DNA of 64,000 nucleotides, taken from Vogesella sp. LIG4 (GTDB lineage: Bacteria; Pseudomonadota; Gammaproteobacteria; Burkholderiales; Chromobacteriaceae). Position numbers and translations under genes: made by a program. Where the stretch lies: NCBI RefSeq assembly GCF_900090205.1, contig NZ_LT607802.1, forward strand, positions 3,863,157 to 3,927,156, given 5' to 3'. The notes below the pieces were generated by a model. It had not been told where the DNA came from. It did no database searches and saw nothing but the letters and a program-made list of their open reading frames with translations. Shown piece by piece: positions 17,071 through 26,169 of this stretch (within the stretch, counting starts at the first letter, position 1; the number at the start of each line of letters is the position of its first letter).

Positions 17071-17541
17071 GTTTTCAGCGCGCCATGCTGGGCGCCATCC
17101 TGGGCACCCAGCAGGCTCCGCACCAGCCGGAGCCTCACGGGCTTGCCCACTGTCTGTGCCCCCTCTCGCCTGCCTCGCGCTGCATCTCCAGCAGCCAGTA
17201 GCTCTCCCGCCGCCACACCCTGCCCTATAAACCCCATATCCGCCTGCAGCCAGCTGAATTGCCTGGCACACCCCCAATTAAATAGCCCGCATCAGCCTCG
17301 CCAAAATCCGCATTACCTCGCATTACATAAAGTAATGCCAAAGTGAAAATAAAGCGCATTGACGCTTTTTTCCTCCTCGCCAAATATTTCATTACCAAAA
17401 GCGCATTGCCGTTTGCTGCCCGAAACGCTGATTTTCCAGTGAATCAGCTAGTTGGCCGCATCGCATCCGGCATATATCAACAGCGAAATAACAGGCCGCC
17501 ACGGTATTCATTCAATCAAGGCAATAGAGGAGTCCGCAGCA
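17071..17541. promoter_or_regulatory. gbcA upstream region with candidate operator
   Basis: This 471-base gap has no gene. It contains GCATTAC-ATAAA-GTAATGC (7-bp arms, about 17320-17338) followed by CCAAAGTGAAAA, about 200 bases before gbcA. The half-sites and the following CCAAA recur upstream of the GbdR-like gene and proV (see findings). An uptake-like 10-mer lies at 17451-17460. The gbcA ribosome site GAGGAG is at about 17526-17531. Confidence 0.45.
17451..17460 (-). repeat. Uptake-like 10-mer, intergenic
   Basis: This is an exact GTTGGCCGCA, 81 bases upstream of the gbcA start. Confidence 0.7.
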
Positions 17542-18753
17542 ATGAGCAATGCAGCAAAAACACTCGCTTATCTCCAGCAGCGCAAACCGCGTCACGTGCT
17601 GTCACGCGAGCTTTATATCGACCCGGACGTATATCGCGATGACCTGGCGCAGATCTGGCATAAAGAGTGGATATTTGCCGGGCATGGCTTCGAACTGGAA
17701 AAGCCGGGCCAGTACATGACGCTGCAGGTGGGCGATTACCCGCTGGTAGTGATGCGCGGTGCCGACGGTGAAGTACGCGCATTTCACAATGTCTGCCCGC
17801 ATCGCGGCTCCAGGCTGTGCCAGGGCGCCAGCGGCAAATCCGCCAGGCTGGTCTGCCCCTACCACAAGTGGACCTTTGGCCTGGATGGCAAGCTGCTGTT
17901 TGCCGGCAATATGAGCCACGACTTCGACCCGCAGCAGCACGGCCTGAAACAAGCCCACTGCGCGGTGGTGGAAAGCTGTATCTACGTCTGCGTGGCCGAA
18001 ATCGCCCCCGATTTCGACGCCTTCCGCCAGGCGGTCACCCCCTTTGTGGCGCCGCACAATCTCGCCAACTGCAAGGTGGCCTTTGAATCCACCATCGTGG
18101 AGAAAGGCAACTGGAAGCTGGTATTCGAGAACAACCGCGAGTGCTACCACTGCGAAGGCTCCCACCCGGAGCTGCTGAACTCCTTCGTGGAAAACCTCTC
18201 CGTGGCCGGTGTAGCCGACGGCAGCGACCCGGAGCTGGAAGCGTTCTGGGACCGCTGCGAAAGCGCCGGGCTGCCCAGCCGCATGGTGCTGGCCGACAAC
18301 GGCCAGTACCGCATCACCCGCATTCCGCTGTCCGCCAAGGCGGTCAGCTACACCATGGACGGCAAACCCGCCGTGGCCGGGCGGCTGGATGGCAGCGATG
18401 TGGAGAACATCGGCGCGCTGCTGTACTTCAACTACCCATCCACCTGGAACCACTTCCTGGGCGACCACGCGCTGAGTTTCCGCGTACTGCCGCTTGGCCC
18501 CGGCGAAACGCTGGTCACCACCAAGTGGCTGGTACCCAAGGATGCGCAGGAAGGCGTCGACTACCAGCTCGACAACCTCACCCGCGTCTGGATCGCCACC
18601 AATGACCAGGACCGCGAGCTGGTGGAAGGCGCCCATGCCGGCGTGAGTTCACCGGCCTACCAGCCCGGGCGTTATTCGGATGTAGCGGAAAACGGCCCCT
18701 GCCAGTTTGACGACTGGTATTGCGACACGCTGCAGTCGCGACTCGCTGACTGA
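17542..18753 (+). CDS. gbcA: Rieske oxygenase, glycine betaine demethylase subunit A (GbcA-like)
   Basis: The 403-residue product has a Rieske [2Fe-2S] site CPHRG...CPYHKW (Cys85/His87 and Cys105/His108) and a mononuclear iron site NRECYHCEGSHPELL (His203, His208), the arrangement of GbcA and related quaternary-amine demethylases (carnitine CntA, stachydrine Stc2). GbcA removes one methyl of glycine betaine as formaldehyde to give dimethylglycine. The reductase gene follows after 30 bases, and sarcosine oxidase genes and a GbdR-like regulator are nearby, which favours betaine. Proline betaine is a possible alternative. The start at 17542 follows GAGGAG. Confidence 0.78.
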   Translation: MSNAAKTLAYLQQRKPRHVLSRELYIDPDVYRDDLAQIWHKEWIFAGHGFELEKPGQYMTLQVGDYPLVVMRGADGEVRAFHNVCPHRGSRLCQGASGKSARLVCPYHKWTFGLDGKLLFAGNMSHDFDPQQHGLKQAHCAVVESCIYVCVAEIAPDFDAFRQAVTPFVAPHNLANCKVAFESTIVEKGNWKLVFENNRECYHCEGSHPELLNSFVENLSVAGVADGSDPELEAFWDRCESAGLPSRMVLADNGQYRITRIPLSAKAVSYTMDGKPAVAGRLDGSDVENIGALLYFNYPSTWNHFLGDHALSFRVLPLGPGETLVTTKWLVPKDAQEGVDYQLDNLTRVWIATNDQDRELVEGAHAGVSSPAYQPGRYSDVAENGPCQFDDWYCDTLQSRLAD

Positions 18754-18783
18754 CGCGCACTCCCCGCTTGAAGGAACCACCCC

Positions 18784-19893
18784 ATGCTTAGCCTCACCAG
18801 CTCCGAATACCTGAACCCCGTCAACACCCAGACCTGGGCCAACGGCCGCCACCTGGTGCGCTGCCGCAAGATCATCCAGGAAACGCACGATGTGCGAACC
18901 TTCTGCTTCAGCATGCAGGAGCCGGTGCTGTTCTTCTTCAAACCCGGCCAGTTCGTCACCCTGGAGCTGGAGATCGACGGCCAGCAACTCATGCGCTCGT
19001 ACACCATTTCCAGCGCGCCATCGATTCCCTACAGCTTTTCCATCACGGTCAAGCGGGTGCCGGGCGGCGTGGTGTCCAACTGGCTGCACGACACCATGCA
19101 GGAAGGCGACCTGCTGCCCGTGCACGGCCCGGTGGGCCAGTTCAACTGCATCGACTACCCGGCGCAAAAGGTGCTGCTGCTCTCTGGCGGCGTCGGCATC
19201 ACCCCGGTGATGTCCATCGCCCGCTGGTTCTTCGACACCAATTCGGAAGTGGACATGGTGTTCGCCCATAGCGCGCGCACCCCCAGGGACATCATCTACC
19301 GCGCCGAGCTGGACTACATGTCCACCCGCATCGACAACTTCAAACTGCACCTGATCTGCGAAAAAACCGAGATCGGCCAGGCCTGGAGCGGCTATCGCGG
19401 CTACCTCACCCAGGCCATGCTGCAACTGATCGCCCCGGATTTCCTTGAACGCGAGGTGTTCTGCTGCGGCCCCACGCCGTATATGCGCGCGGTGCGCCAG
19501 CTGCTGCAGACGGCCGGCTTCGATATGTCTCGCTACCACGAGGAATCCTTCGGCGCCACGCCGGAAGCCGACATCGCCCTGGCCGAGGAGCATGCCGCCG
19601 CGGCGCAGGAGCAGCCGCCAAAGGCGCAGGGCAGCCATTGCATCAGCTTTGCCAACAGCGGCAAGTCGGTACAGGCCACGGACAGCCTCACCCTGCATGC
19701 GGCCGCCAGCAGCGCCGGCATCACCATCCCCAAGGCCTGCGGCATGGGCATCTGCGGCACCTGCCGGGTACGCGTGCTGCACGGGGAAACCGAGATGAAT
19801 CACAACGGCGGCCTGACCGACGAGGAAATTGCCGAGGGCTATGTACTCAGCTGCTGCACCCGGGCCAGGTCGGACATAAGCGTGGCGTACTGA
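18784..19893 (+). CDS. gbcB: Hybrid flavin/iron-sulfur reductase of the betaine demethylase (GbcB-like)
   Basis: The 369-residue product has an FAD domain (RSYTISSAP), an NAD-binding domain (LLSGGVGITPVMS and FCCGPTPYM), and a C-terminal plant-type [2Fe-2S] ferredoxin domain (KACGMGICGTC...CC, about residues 318-356). It passes electrons from NAD(P)H to the Rieske oxygenase GbcA encoded 30 bases upstream. The start is preceded by AAGGAACC. Length and domain order match GbcB and HCP reductase-type proteins. Confidence 0.8.
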   Translation: MLSLTSSEYLNPVNTQTWANGRHLVRCRKIIQETHDVRTFCFSMQEPVLFFFKPGQFVTLELEIDGQQLMRSYTISSAPSIPYSFSITVKRVPGGVVSNWLHDTMQEGDLLPVHGPVGQFNCIDYPAQKVLLLSGGVGITPVMSIARWFFDTNSEVDMVFAHSARTPRDIIYRAELDYMSTRIDNFKLHLICEKTEIGQAWSGYRGYLTQAMLQLIAPDFLEREVFCCGPTPYMRAVRQLLQTAGFDMSRYHEESFGATPEADIALAEEHAAAAQEQPPKAQGSHCISFANSGKSVQATDSLTLHAAASSAGITIPKACGMGICGTCRVRVLHGETEMNHNGGLTDEEIAEGYVLSCCTRARSDISVAY

Positions 19894-20197
19894 TTTCCGC
19901 AGCGCGGCGCCACGGCCAGCCATGCGGCCAACCCTGGCGGCATGCCTGACAGTGGCAGGCCGGCCGCCAATAGCCGGGCCGATGGCGGCCATTCATGCCA
20001 GCTTGCACATCACCATGATGTGTCATTTTTTTGGCAGCCATGCATCACCGTGGCCGGGAAACCCGTGGCATTACTTGCGCAAAAAACCCAAGCTCAACAG
20101 CATAAGTTGTGCAAAATCAAGATTTTCCGGGTTAAAATTTAAAGCAAAAGCGAAGTGATGTATCTTTCAATTCACCACCCCACCTGATAGCAACACC
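19894..20197. other. Intergenic region after gbcB
   Basis: This gap of 304 bases carries one uptake-like TGCGGCCAAC at 19923-19932 and GC-rich imperfect repeats (19945-20000) that may attenuate transcription without a U-tract. Its 3' 120 bases are AT-rich and probably hold the promoter of the next small gene. No coding sequence is seen. Confidence 0.4.
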
Positions 20198-20437
20198 ATG
20201 GAATCACACGTAATCGTCGGCCTGCTGGGCACCATTTGCTACATCACCGCATACGCGCTGGTGCAGCTCAGAAAACTGAGCTTCGAGACCAAAAGCTACG
20301 CCTACCTGAATATCATTGGCGGCATTTTCAGCCTGTATTCGCTGTCGCATGATTTCAACCTGGCAGCATTCATCACCCAGGCATTCTGGCTGACATTCAC
20401 CATGATAGGCATGAAGGCAAAACGCCAGGCCGCATAA
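20198..20437 (+). CDS. Small membrane protein, CBU_0592-like
   Basis: The 79-residue product has two or three hydrophobic segments (about residues 4-22, 34-50 and 55-72) and the pattern GTICYITAYALVQL...YAYLNIIGG, which I associate with the CBU_0592 family of small membrane proteins of unknown function. The ribosome site is weak. It is monocistronic, ended by the strong terminator at 20502-20538. Confidence 0.6.
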   Translation: MESHVIVGLLGTICYITAYALVQLRKLSFETKSYAYLNIIGGIFSLYSLSHDFNLAAFITQAFWLTFTMIGMKAKRQAA

Positions 20438-20501
20438 GGGCCGATGCGGCTTTCATCGCGCGCTGCCGGGGCTTTCCCGGAATCAGTTCAGGCGCAATAA
20501 C

Positions 20502-20538
20502 AAAAAACAGAGGGTGGCATCGCCACCCTCTGTTTTTT
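20502..20538. terminator. Strong bidirectional terminator
   Basis: A 17-bp perfect stem (20502-20518 with 20522-20538, 3-base loop) flanked by six A and six T lies between the convergent CBU_0592-like gene and soxG. Confidence 0.9.
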
Positions 20539-20569
20539 CAATCACCAGCCATGCTGCCAGCCAGCGGGC

Positions 20570-21250
20570 TCAGGCAGGCACCCGCTTGCCGGCTGCCGAC
20601 ACCAACTTGGGGTCGAGCAGGCCCAGCAGCGCATTCTTCGATGGCGGAGGCAGCTGTGCCACGGCAAAGTTGTACGGCGCCGCCACCTTGCGCAGCAGCA
20701 GCCACAGGTAGTCCGCAAAGCTGCGGCGGATCAGCAGGAACACACCATCGTCCTCCAGCCGCAGCACGGTACCACCCGCCTTGCCCAGCACGGTGCTCAC
20801 CGCCTGGCCCACCGCCAGCGATTCGAAGTCGTACACCCCCATGTGGCGCAGCACGGTCACGTGTTCGGCACCGGACAGCGACACGCAGGTCAGCCCGCCG
20901 CTGTTGTCCACCGCGTGGGCGAACAGGCCGGCGAAGGCTGCGTCGAATGCGGCCAACCTGGCGCCCAGTTCGGCGCGACGGGTCACCAGCAGCAACTCGT
21001 CCGGCGACACCCAGACCAGCACGCCGCCTTCGCCGCTGCTGAACCGTTCCGCCGCCGGCACTGCCGCACCGGTGACGCTGCTGACCGCGGCGGCGATGGC
21101 GGCATCCGCCAGCTCGCCACGGATGGCGATGTAGCCCAACAGCGGCAGTTCGTTGGCGCGCGCCAGCTGGCTGTTGTCGGCCAGTACGGTTTCCGCCGCC
21201 AGGTTGAAGTTCACCAGCGGGGACTGCAGGGAGGGTTGGAAGTTAGGCAT
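20570..21250 (-). CDS. soxG: Sarcosine oxidase gamma subunit
   Basis: The 226-residue product has the GcvT-like fold pattern of SoxG (LPLLGYIAIRGE, LVWVSPDELLLV, SLSGAEHVTVLRHMGVYDF, LLIRRSFADYLWLLL). It is the small structural subunit of heterotetrameric sarcosine oxidase. The start at 21250 follows AAGGGG and overlaps the end of soxA by eight bases, so it is translationally coupled. It is the last gene of soxBDAG, followed by a strong terminator. Confidence 0.9.
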   Translation of the reverse strand: MPNFQPSLQSPLVNFNLAAETVLADNSQLARANELPLLGYIAIRGELADAAIAAAVSSVTGAAVPAAERFSSGEGGVLVWVSPDELLLVTRRAELGARLAAFDAAFAGLFAHAVDNSGGLTCVSLSGAEHVTVLRHMGVYDFESLAVGQAVSTVLGKAGGTVLRLEDDGVFLLIRRSFADYLWLLLRKVAAPYNFAVAQLPPPSKNALLGLLDPKLVSAAGKRVPA

Positions 21251-24200
21251 GTTGGCGCACCCCTTCTTGATCGACGAATACGGAGGAAACCACTTTGGCC
21301 GGGTACATCTTGCCCTGCGCCCACACGTAGACGGTGTCGCCGCTGCGCTGGCTGCCACCCTTGAGCACGGCCATGGCGATGGAGCGGCCAAGGAAGGCGC
21401 TGTGGTAGCTGGAGGTGACGTGGCCCTGCATGGCCGCCGGCGGTGTGGCGTCCGGCGTGGACAGGATCTGCGCGCCTTCGGTCAGCACTACTTTCGGGTC
21501 TGCGGTGTACAGGCCCACCAGTTGTTTGCGGTCGCTGCGCACGGTGTCGGAGCGGCTCAGCGAGCGTTTGCCAAGGAAGCTGAACGGCTTTTTCATGCCC
21601 ACGGCCCAGCCCATGGCCAAGTCGATCGGGGTCATCGAGCCGTCGGTATCCTGGCCGACGATGATGAAGCCCTTCTCGGCACGCAGTACGTGCATGGTCT
21701 CGGTGCCGTACGGGGTGATGTCGAACTCGGCGCCGGCAGCCATCACCTGTTCCCAGATGTAGTGGCCGTAGCAGGCGTCGACGTTGATCTCGTAGGCCAG
21801 TTCGCCGGAGAAGGAGATGCGGAACACTTTGGCCGGTACGCCGGCAACGGTGCCTTCGCGCCAGTCCATGAACTTGAAGTTCTCGGCGGACAGGTCGATG
21901 TCGCTGCACAGTTTCTGCAGCACGGCGCGGCTCTTCGGCCCCACGACCGCGGTGGTGCTCCAGTGGTCAGTGGTGGAGGTGAAGCGTACTTTCAGCTCCG
22001 GCCATTCGGTCTGGTGCCAGCGTTCCAGCCAGTTCAGCACGCGGGCGGCGCCGCCGGTGGTGGTGGTCATGTGGAAGTGGTCGTCCGCCAGGCAGGCGGT
22101 CACGCCGTCGTCCATCACCATGCCGTTCTCGTCCAGCATCAGGCCGTAGCGGCACTTGCCCGGGTCCAGCTTGCTCCAGGCGTTGGAGTAGATGCGGTTG
22201 AGGAATTCGCGCGCGTCCGGGCCTTTCACGTCGATCTTGCCGAGGGTGGAGGCATCCATCACGCCCACGCTGTTACGGGTGGCCAGGCATTCGCGGTCCA
22301 CGGCCTGGTGCAAGGTTTCCTTGCCCTTGGGGAAGTACCACGGGCGCATCCACTGGCCGACGGTCTCGAACAGGGCGCCACGCTTGAGGTGCGAGGCCTG
22401 CATGGCGGTGTAGCGGCGCGGTTCGAAGGTGTCGGCCTTGTGGCTGCCGGCCAGTGCACCGAAGGTCACCGGGGTGTAGGCCGGGCGGTAGGTGGTGGTG
22501 CCCACCGCGGAGATCGGTTTGCCCAGTGCTTCGGCGGCGATGGCGAAGCCGTTGACGTTGGACAGTTTGCCCTGGTCGGTACCGAAGCCCAGCGCGGTGT
22601 AGCGCTTGACGTGTTCGATGGAGCGGTAGTTCTCGCGCACCGCCAGGTGGATGTCGGCGGCGGAGACGTCGTTCTGGAAGTCGATGAAGGCTTTGGCGCC
22701 ATGGCCTTCCGCCAGGCCGTCCGGCACGCGGAACAGGCGGCGGGTGGCGGCCACTTCGTGCTCGCCGCCCTGCGGGCAGTCGCCGTGGGTGCTGCGGCCG
22801 AAGCCGGCCAGCATGGCGCTGGTGGCGGCGTGGGTCTGTGCCAGTGCGCCGGCCAGTTCCCAGCGGCCGGTGATGGCGCCGGCACAGCTGATGCCCTGGC
22901 GGCCTTCGTCCGGTACCACGAAGGACAGGCTTTCTTCCTTCCAGTACGGGCGGCCGGTGTTGTGGCAGAACAGGTGTACGGTGGAGGTGAGGCCGCCGGA
23001 GGACAGGATGCTGTCGGCCGACAGGCGCGGGCCTTTGCCGCGCACGGTGTTGGTGAACGGGTCCAGCTGTACCAGCTGTGCGCCGCTGACGGCGGTCCTG
23101 CCGTGCACTTCGGCAATGCCGTAGCCCAGCAGCAGTTCGACGCCGGCCTGCTTGGCCTGCTGCAGGCGCCAGTCGGCGGCACCGCGCAGGCGGGTGTCCA
23201 CCAGGGTGACGCGGCTGCCGGCGCTGGCCAGGTCGCGGGCGGTGTCGTAGGCGGCATCGTTGTGCGTCATCAGCAGCACGTTGCGGCCAACGGCAACGCC
23301 GTAGCGGTTGAGGTAGGTCTGGCCGGCGGCGGCGGTCATCACCCCCGGGCGGTCGTTGTTGCCGAAGACCAGCGGGCGTTCGATGGCGCCGGCGGCCAGC
23401 ACCACGTGGTGGGCGCGGATCTTGTGCAGGCGCTGACGCGGCTGGCTGCGGTCGCGGCTGCCCGGTGCCAGGTGGTCCTGGCGCAGTTCCAGCGCCTGTA
23501 CCAGGTTCTGTTCGTGCAGCGCGAAGGCGGTGGTGCGGGTCAGTACGCTGACGTTGCCCAGGCTGTCCAGCTCGGCCAGGCGCTCGCCCACCCACTGCAT
23601 CGCCGGCTTGCCGTCGATCTGGGCGCTGGCGTCGGACAGCATCCAGCCGCCGGCTTCGTTCTGTTCGTCCACCAGCAGGGTCTTGAGGCCGGCGCGGCCG
23701 GCCAGGGTGGCGGCCCACAGGCCGCAGGCGCCACCGCCCACTACCAGCACGTCTACGTGGTGGTGCAGGTGGTCGTAGAATTCCGGGTCGGCTTCCACCG
23801 GCGCGCGGCCATAGCCGGCGGCCTTGCGGATCATCTTCTCGTACAGCGGCCAGGCGGCTTTCACCGGGCCCATGAAGGTCTTGTAGTAGAAGCCCGGCGG
23901 CATGAAGCGGCTGAAGGTGCCGGCCAGACCCTTGAGGTCGAAGTTCAGCGACGGGAAGCCGGTGGTGGTGGTGGCGGACAGGCCGTCATACAGCTCCACC
24001 TGGGTGGCTTTCAGGTCCGGCACGGTCAGCGCGCCGGTTTCCAGCTGGATCAGCGCGTTCGGCTCTTCCGAGCCGTGGCCGATGATGCCGCGCGGGCGGC
24101 CGTACTTGAAGCTGCGGCCGATCAGCTTGACGCCATTGGCGATCAGCGCCGAGGCCAGGGTATCGCCGGCAAAGCCCTGCATGCGCTTGCCGTCGAAAGT

Positions 24201-24263
24201 GAACTGCAGCGGCGCCTGGCTGTTGATGCGCTGGCTGCTGCGGTGGACACGGTAGGCGCTCAT
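21243..24263 (-). CDS. soxA: Sarcosine oxidase alpha subunit
   Basis: The 1006-residue product matches the full length of SoxA: an N-terminal ferredoxin-like domain (FTFDGKRMQGFAGDTLASALIA), an NAD-binding flavoprotein core (VLVVGGGACGLWAATLAG, about residue 170), and a C-terminal aminomethyltransferase (GcvT-like) folate-binding half (about residues 600-1000) with GLDASTLGKIDVKGPDA and GEFDITPYGTE-type motifs. With SoxB it oxidises sarcosine to glycine, transferring the methyl carbon to tetrahydrofolate. The start at 24263 follows AAGGAGAGC and overlaps the soxD stop (ATGA). Confidence 0.95.
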   Translation of the reverse strand: MSAYRVHRSSQRINSQAPLQFTFDGKRMQGFAGDTLASALIANGVKLIGRSFKYGRPRGIIGHGSEEPNALIQLETGALTVPDLKATQVELYDGLSATTTTGFPSLNFDLKGLAGTFSRFMPPGFYYKTFMGPVKAAWPLYEKMIRKAAGYGRAPVEADPEFYDHLHHHVDVLVVGGGACGLWAATLAGRAGLKTLLVDEQNEAGGWMLSDASAQIDGKPAMQWVGERLAELDSLGNVSVLTRTTAFALHEQNLVQALELRQDHLAPGSRDRSQPRQRLHKIRAHHVVLAAGAIERPLVFGNNDRPGVMTAAAGQTYLNRYGVAVGRNVLLMTHNDAAYDTARDLASAGSRVTLVDTRLRGAADWRLQQAKQAGVELLLGYGIAEVHGRTAVSGAQLVQLDPFTNTVRGKGPRLSADSILSSGGLTSTVHLFCHNTGRPYWKEESLSFVVPDEGRQGISCAGAITGRWELAGALAQTHAATSAMLAGFGRSTHGDCPQGGEHEVAATRRLFRVPDGLAEGHGAKAFIDFQNDVSAADIHLAVRENYRSIEHVKRYTALGFGTDQGKLSNVNGFAIAAEALGKPISAVGTTTYRPAYTPVTFGALAGSHKADTFEPRRYTAMQASHLKRGALFETVGQWMRPWYFPKGKETLHQAVDRECLATRNSVGVMDASTLGKIDVKGPDAREFLNRIYSNAWSKLDPGKCRYGLMLDENGMVMDDGVTACLADDHFHMTTTTGGAARVLNWLERWHQTEWPELKVRFTSTTDHWSTTAVVGPKSRAVLQKLCSDIDLSAENFKFMDWREGTVAGVPAKVFRISFSGELAYEINVDACYGHYIWEQVMAAGAEFDITPYGTETMHVLRAEKGFIIVGQDTDGSMTPIDLAMGWAVGMKKPFSFLGKRSLSRSDTVRSDRKQLVGLYTADPKVVLTEGAQILSTPDATPPAAMQGHVTSSYHSAFLGRSIAMAVLKGGSQRSGDTVYVWAQGKMYPAKVVSSVFVDQEGVRQHA

Positions 24264-24556
24264 GCTTCGCTCTCCTTCAGGTAATGCGCTTTGCCTTCTG
24301 CCAGCGTCCAGCTGCCGGCAATCTGGTAACTGGCGGTGTGACGCTTGACGACGAACACCTTGCGGCAGCCGGCGGTGTGCTGCCATTGCTCCCAGAACCA
24401 GCCGCGGGTGTTCTTGCGCATGAACAGGTAATCGCCCCATTCGGCGTCGCTGGCATCTTCCGGGCTGGCCGGGCGGGCAATATAGGCCTCGCCGGCATAG
24501 CTGAATTCTTCTTCCTCGCGGGTGGCCCCGCAGTGCGGACAGTGAAGCTGGAACAT
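24260..24556 (-). CDS. soxD: Sarcosine oxidase delta subunit
   Basis: The 98-residue product is typical SoxD: a zinc-ribbon start MFQLHCPHCGATREEEEF, then WGDYLFMRKNTRGWFWEQWQHTAGCRKVFVVKRHT, giving Cys residues for zinc (Cys-x-x-Cys and a distal Cys). It is a structural subunit of the heterotetramer. The start at 24556 follows GAGGAGGAG. An unusual 114-bp hairpin element separates it from soxB upstream. Confidence 0.95.
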   Translation of the reverse strand: MFQLHCPHCGATREEEEFSYAGEAYIARPASPEDASDAEWGDYLFMRKNTRGWFWEQWQHTAGCRKVFVVKRHTASYQIAGSWTLAEGKAHYLKESEA

Positions 24557-24571
24557 CGAACTCTCCTCCTC

Positions 24572-24685
24572 AAGCTTGTTCACAAACCCCAGCGTAGCGG
24601 TCCCTGCTAGGCGCGCCGCCGCAGACAGTACTAATCGTACGGCAAGGCGGCGCAACAACGCAGGGAGGGGTTTGTGGGCAAGCTT
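24572..24685. repeat. Long imperfect hairpin element inside the sox operon
   Basis: This element fills the soxB-soxD gap. Outer arms AAGCTTG + CACAAACCCC (24572-24590) pair with GGGGTTTGTG + CAAGCTT (24667-24685); a second pairing joins TCCCTGC (about 24601-24607) with GCAGGGA (about 24659-24665); and an inner GCCGCC/GGCGGC hairpin surrounds GTAC palindromes. On the minus strand the inner part reads CCGTACGATTAGTACTGTC. I recall similar GTACTGTCTGCGGC elements as dispersed repeats in Neisseria; this needs a search. Confidence 0.6.
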
Positions 24686-24689
24686 CTCC

Positions 24690-25943
24690 TTAGTGGGCTA
24701 CGCCGGCGGCGCCGTGCTCGTCGATCAGATGGCCGCTGCTGAAGCGGTCCAGCGCAAAGGCGGCGTTCAGCGGATGCGGCGCATCGTTGGCGATGGTGTG
24801 GGCGAACACGTGACCCGAGCCCGGCGTGGCCTTGAAGCCACCGGTACCCCAGCCGCAGTTGAAATACAGCCCCTTCACCGGCGACTTGCCGATGATCGGA
24901 CAGGCGTCCGGCGCCACGTCCACGATGCCGCCCCACTGGCGGTTCAGCCGCACGCGCGAGAAGCTGGGGAACAGCTCGATGATGGCGGCGGCAGTGTGCT
25001 CGATCACGTGCGGACTGCCGCGCTGGCCGTAGCCCAGGTAGCTGTCGATACCGGCGCCGATCACCAGCTCGCCCTTGTCGGACTGGCTGACATAGCCGTG
25101 CACCGCGTTGGACATCACCACGGTATCCAGGCACGGCTTCATCGATTCGGACACGAAGGCCTGCAGCGGGTGGCTCTCCAGCGGCAGCCGCACCTTGGCC
25201 ATCTTGGCCAGGGTGGAGGTGCTGCCGGCGGCGACACAGCCGACACGGTCGGCGAACACATCGCCCTGGCTGGTATGCACGCCCTTGATACGGCCATCCT
25301 CGATGATCATGCCGGTGACTTCGCACTGCTCGATCAGGTCCACGCCCAGCTCGCTGGCGGCGCGGGCAAAGCCCCAGGCCACCGCATCGTGACGTGCCAC
25401 CCCGCCGCGCGGCTGGTAGCTGGCGCCCATCACCGGGAAGCGGGTGCTGGCACCCACATCCATCAGCGGCACGATGTCCTGGATTTCCTTGGGCGACAGG
25501 ATCACGCCGTCGATGCCGTTCAGCACGTTGGCGTTCACCCGGCGCTCGATGTCGCGCATGTCCTGCAGGGTGTGGCCGAGGTTCATCACCCCGCGCTGGC
25601 TGAACATCACGTTGAAGTTCAGCTCCTGCGACAGCCCTTCCCACAGCTTGAGCGCGTGCTCGTACAGGTGGGCCGATTCGTCCCACAGGTAGTTGGAGCG
25701 CACGATGGTGGTGTTGCGGGCGGTGTTGCCGCCGCCGAGATAGCCTTTCTCGAGCACTGCCACGTTCTTGACGCCGTGGTTCTTGGCCAGGTAGTAGGCG
25801 GTGGCCAAACCATGGCCGCCACCGCCGATGATGATCACGTCGTAACGCGACTTGAGCTGCGGCGTGCGCCAGGCAGGCTGCCAGGTTTCATGATGTTTGA
25901 GCCCGTGTTTGAGCAGGCTCCAGAAAGAGTAACGGTTTGCCAT
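24690..25943 (-). CDS. soxB: Sarcosine oxidase beta subunit
   Basis: The 417-residue product begins [26 protein letters not shown] and has the FAD motif [18 protein letters not shown] (about residues 36-53). His185 in [11 protein letters not shown] is the likely covalent FMN site (inferred by position). The C-terminal part has [15 protein letters not shown]. This subunit carries the sarcosine oxidation site. The start at 25943 follows GGGGAG. It is first in the soxB-soxD-soxA-soxG operon, as in Corynebacterium and Pseudomonas, but glyA is not adjacent here. Confidence 0.95.
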   Translation of the reverse strand: MANRYSFWSLLKHGLKHHETWQPAWRTPQLKSRYDVIIIGGGGHGLATAYYLAKNHGVKNVAVLEKGYLGGGNTARNTTIVRSNYLWDESAHLYEHALKLWEGLSQELNFNVMFSQRGVMNLGHTLQDMRDIERRVNANVLNGIDGVILSPKEIQDIVPLMDVGASTRFPVMGASYQPRGGVARHDAVAWGFARAASELGVDLIEQCEVTGMIIEDGRIKGVHTSQGDVFADRVGCVAAGSTSTLAKMAKVRLPLESHPLQAFVSESMKPCLDTVVMSNAVHGYVSQSDKGELVIGAGIDSYLGYGQRGSPHVIEHTAAAIIELFPSFSRVRLNRQWGGIVDVAPDACPIIGKSPVKGLYFNCGWGTGGFKATPGSGHVFAHTIANDAPHPLNAAFALDRFSSGHLIDEHGAAGVAH

Positions 25944-26112
25944 GGGGACTCCCCATATTGTTGCCAGAATGTGACTTCATTGTTGGTCAACTCACCCATA
26001 AAGAATGGCCCACACTAGACAAGCTCCGTGCTTATTGCGTCCTTGGGTGGCCGCAATGGCGCGGCCCAGTCGGGCCGCAGGCAAGGCGCATGCTCCCCTG
26101 CCCGCCCGCGCA
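25944..26112. promoter_or_regulatory. soxB promoter region
   Basis: This 169-base gap between the pyc terminator and soxB should hold the sox promoter. I see no clear copy of the GCATTAC-type element found upstream of gbcA and proV, so sox may be controlled by a different site. Confidence 0.35.
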
Positions 26113-26141
26113 TAAAAAAACCCCGCCAGGGGAAGGCGGGG
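26113..26141 (-). terminator. Rho-independent terminator of pyc
   Basis: On the minus strand CCCCGCC pairs with GGCGGGG around a 7-base loop (26121-26127 with 26135-26141), followed by seven T. It starts about 30 bases past the pyc stop and insulates pyc from soxB. Confidence 0.85.
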
Positions 26142-26169
26142 TAAGGGAACAAGCCCCACAGAGAAGCAA

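Noticed and set aside
21153..24284. Long open frame on the plus strand across the sox genes
   Set aside because: It is antisense to soxG/soxA with His/Val/Gln/Gly-rich shadow composition and no domain; high GC keeps the opposite frame open.
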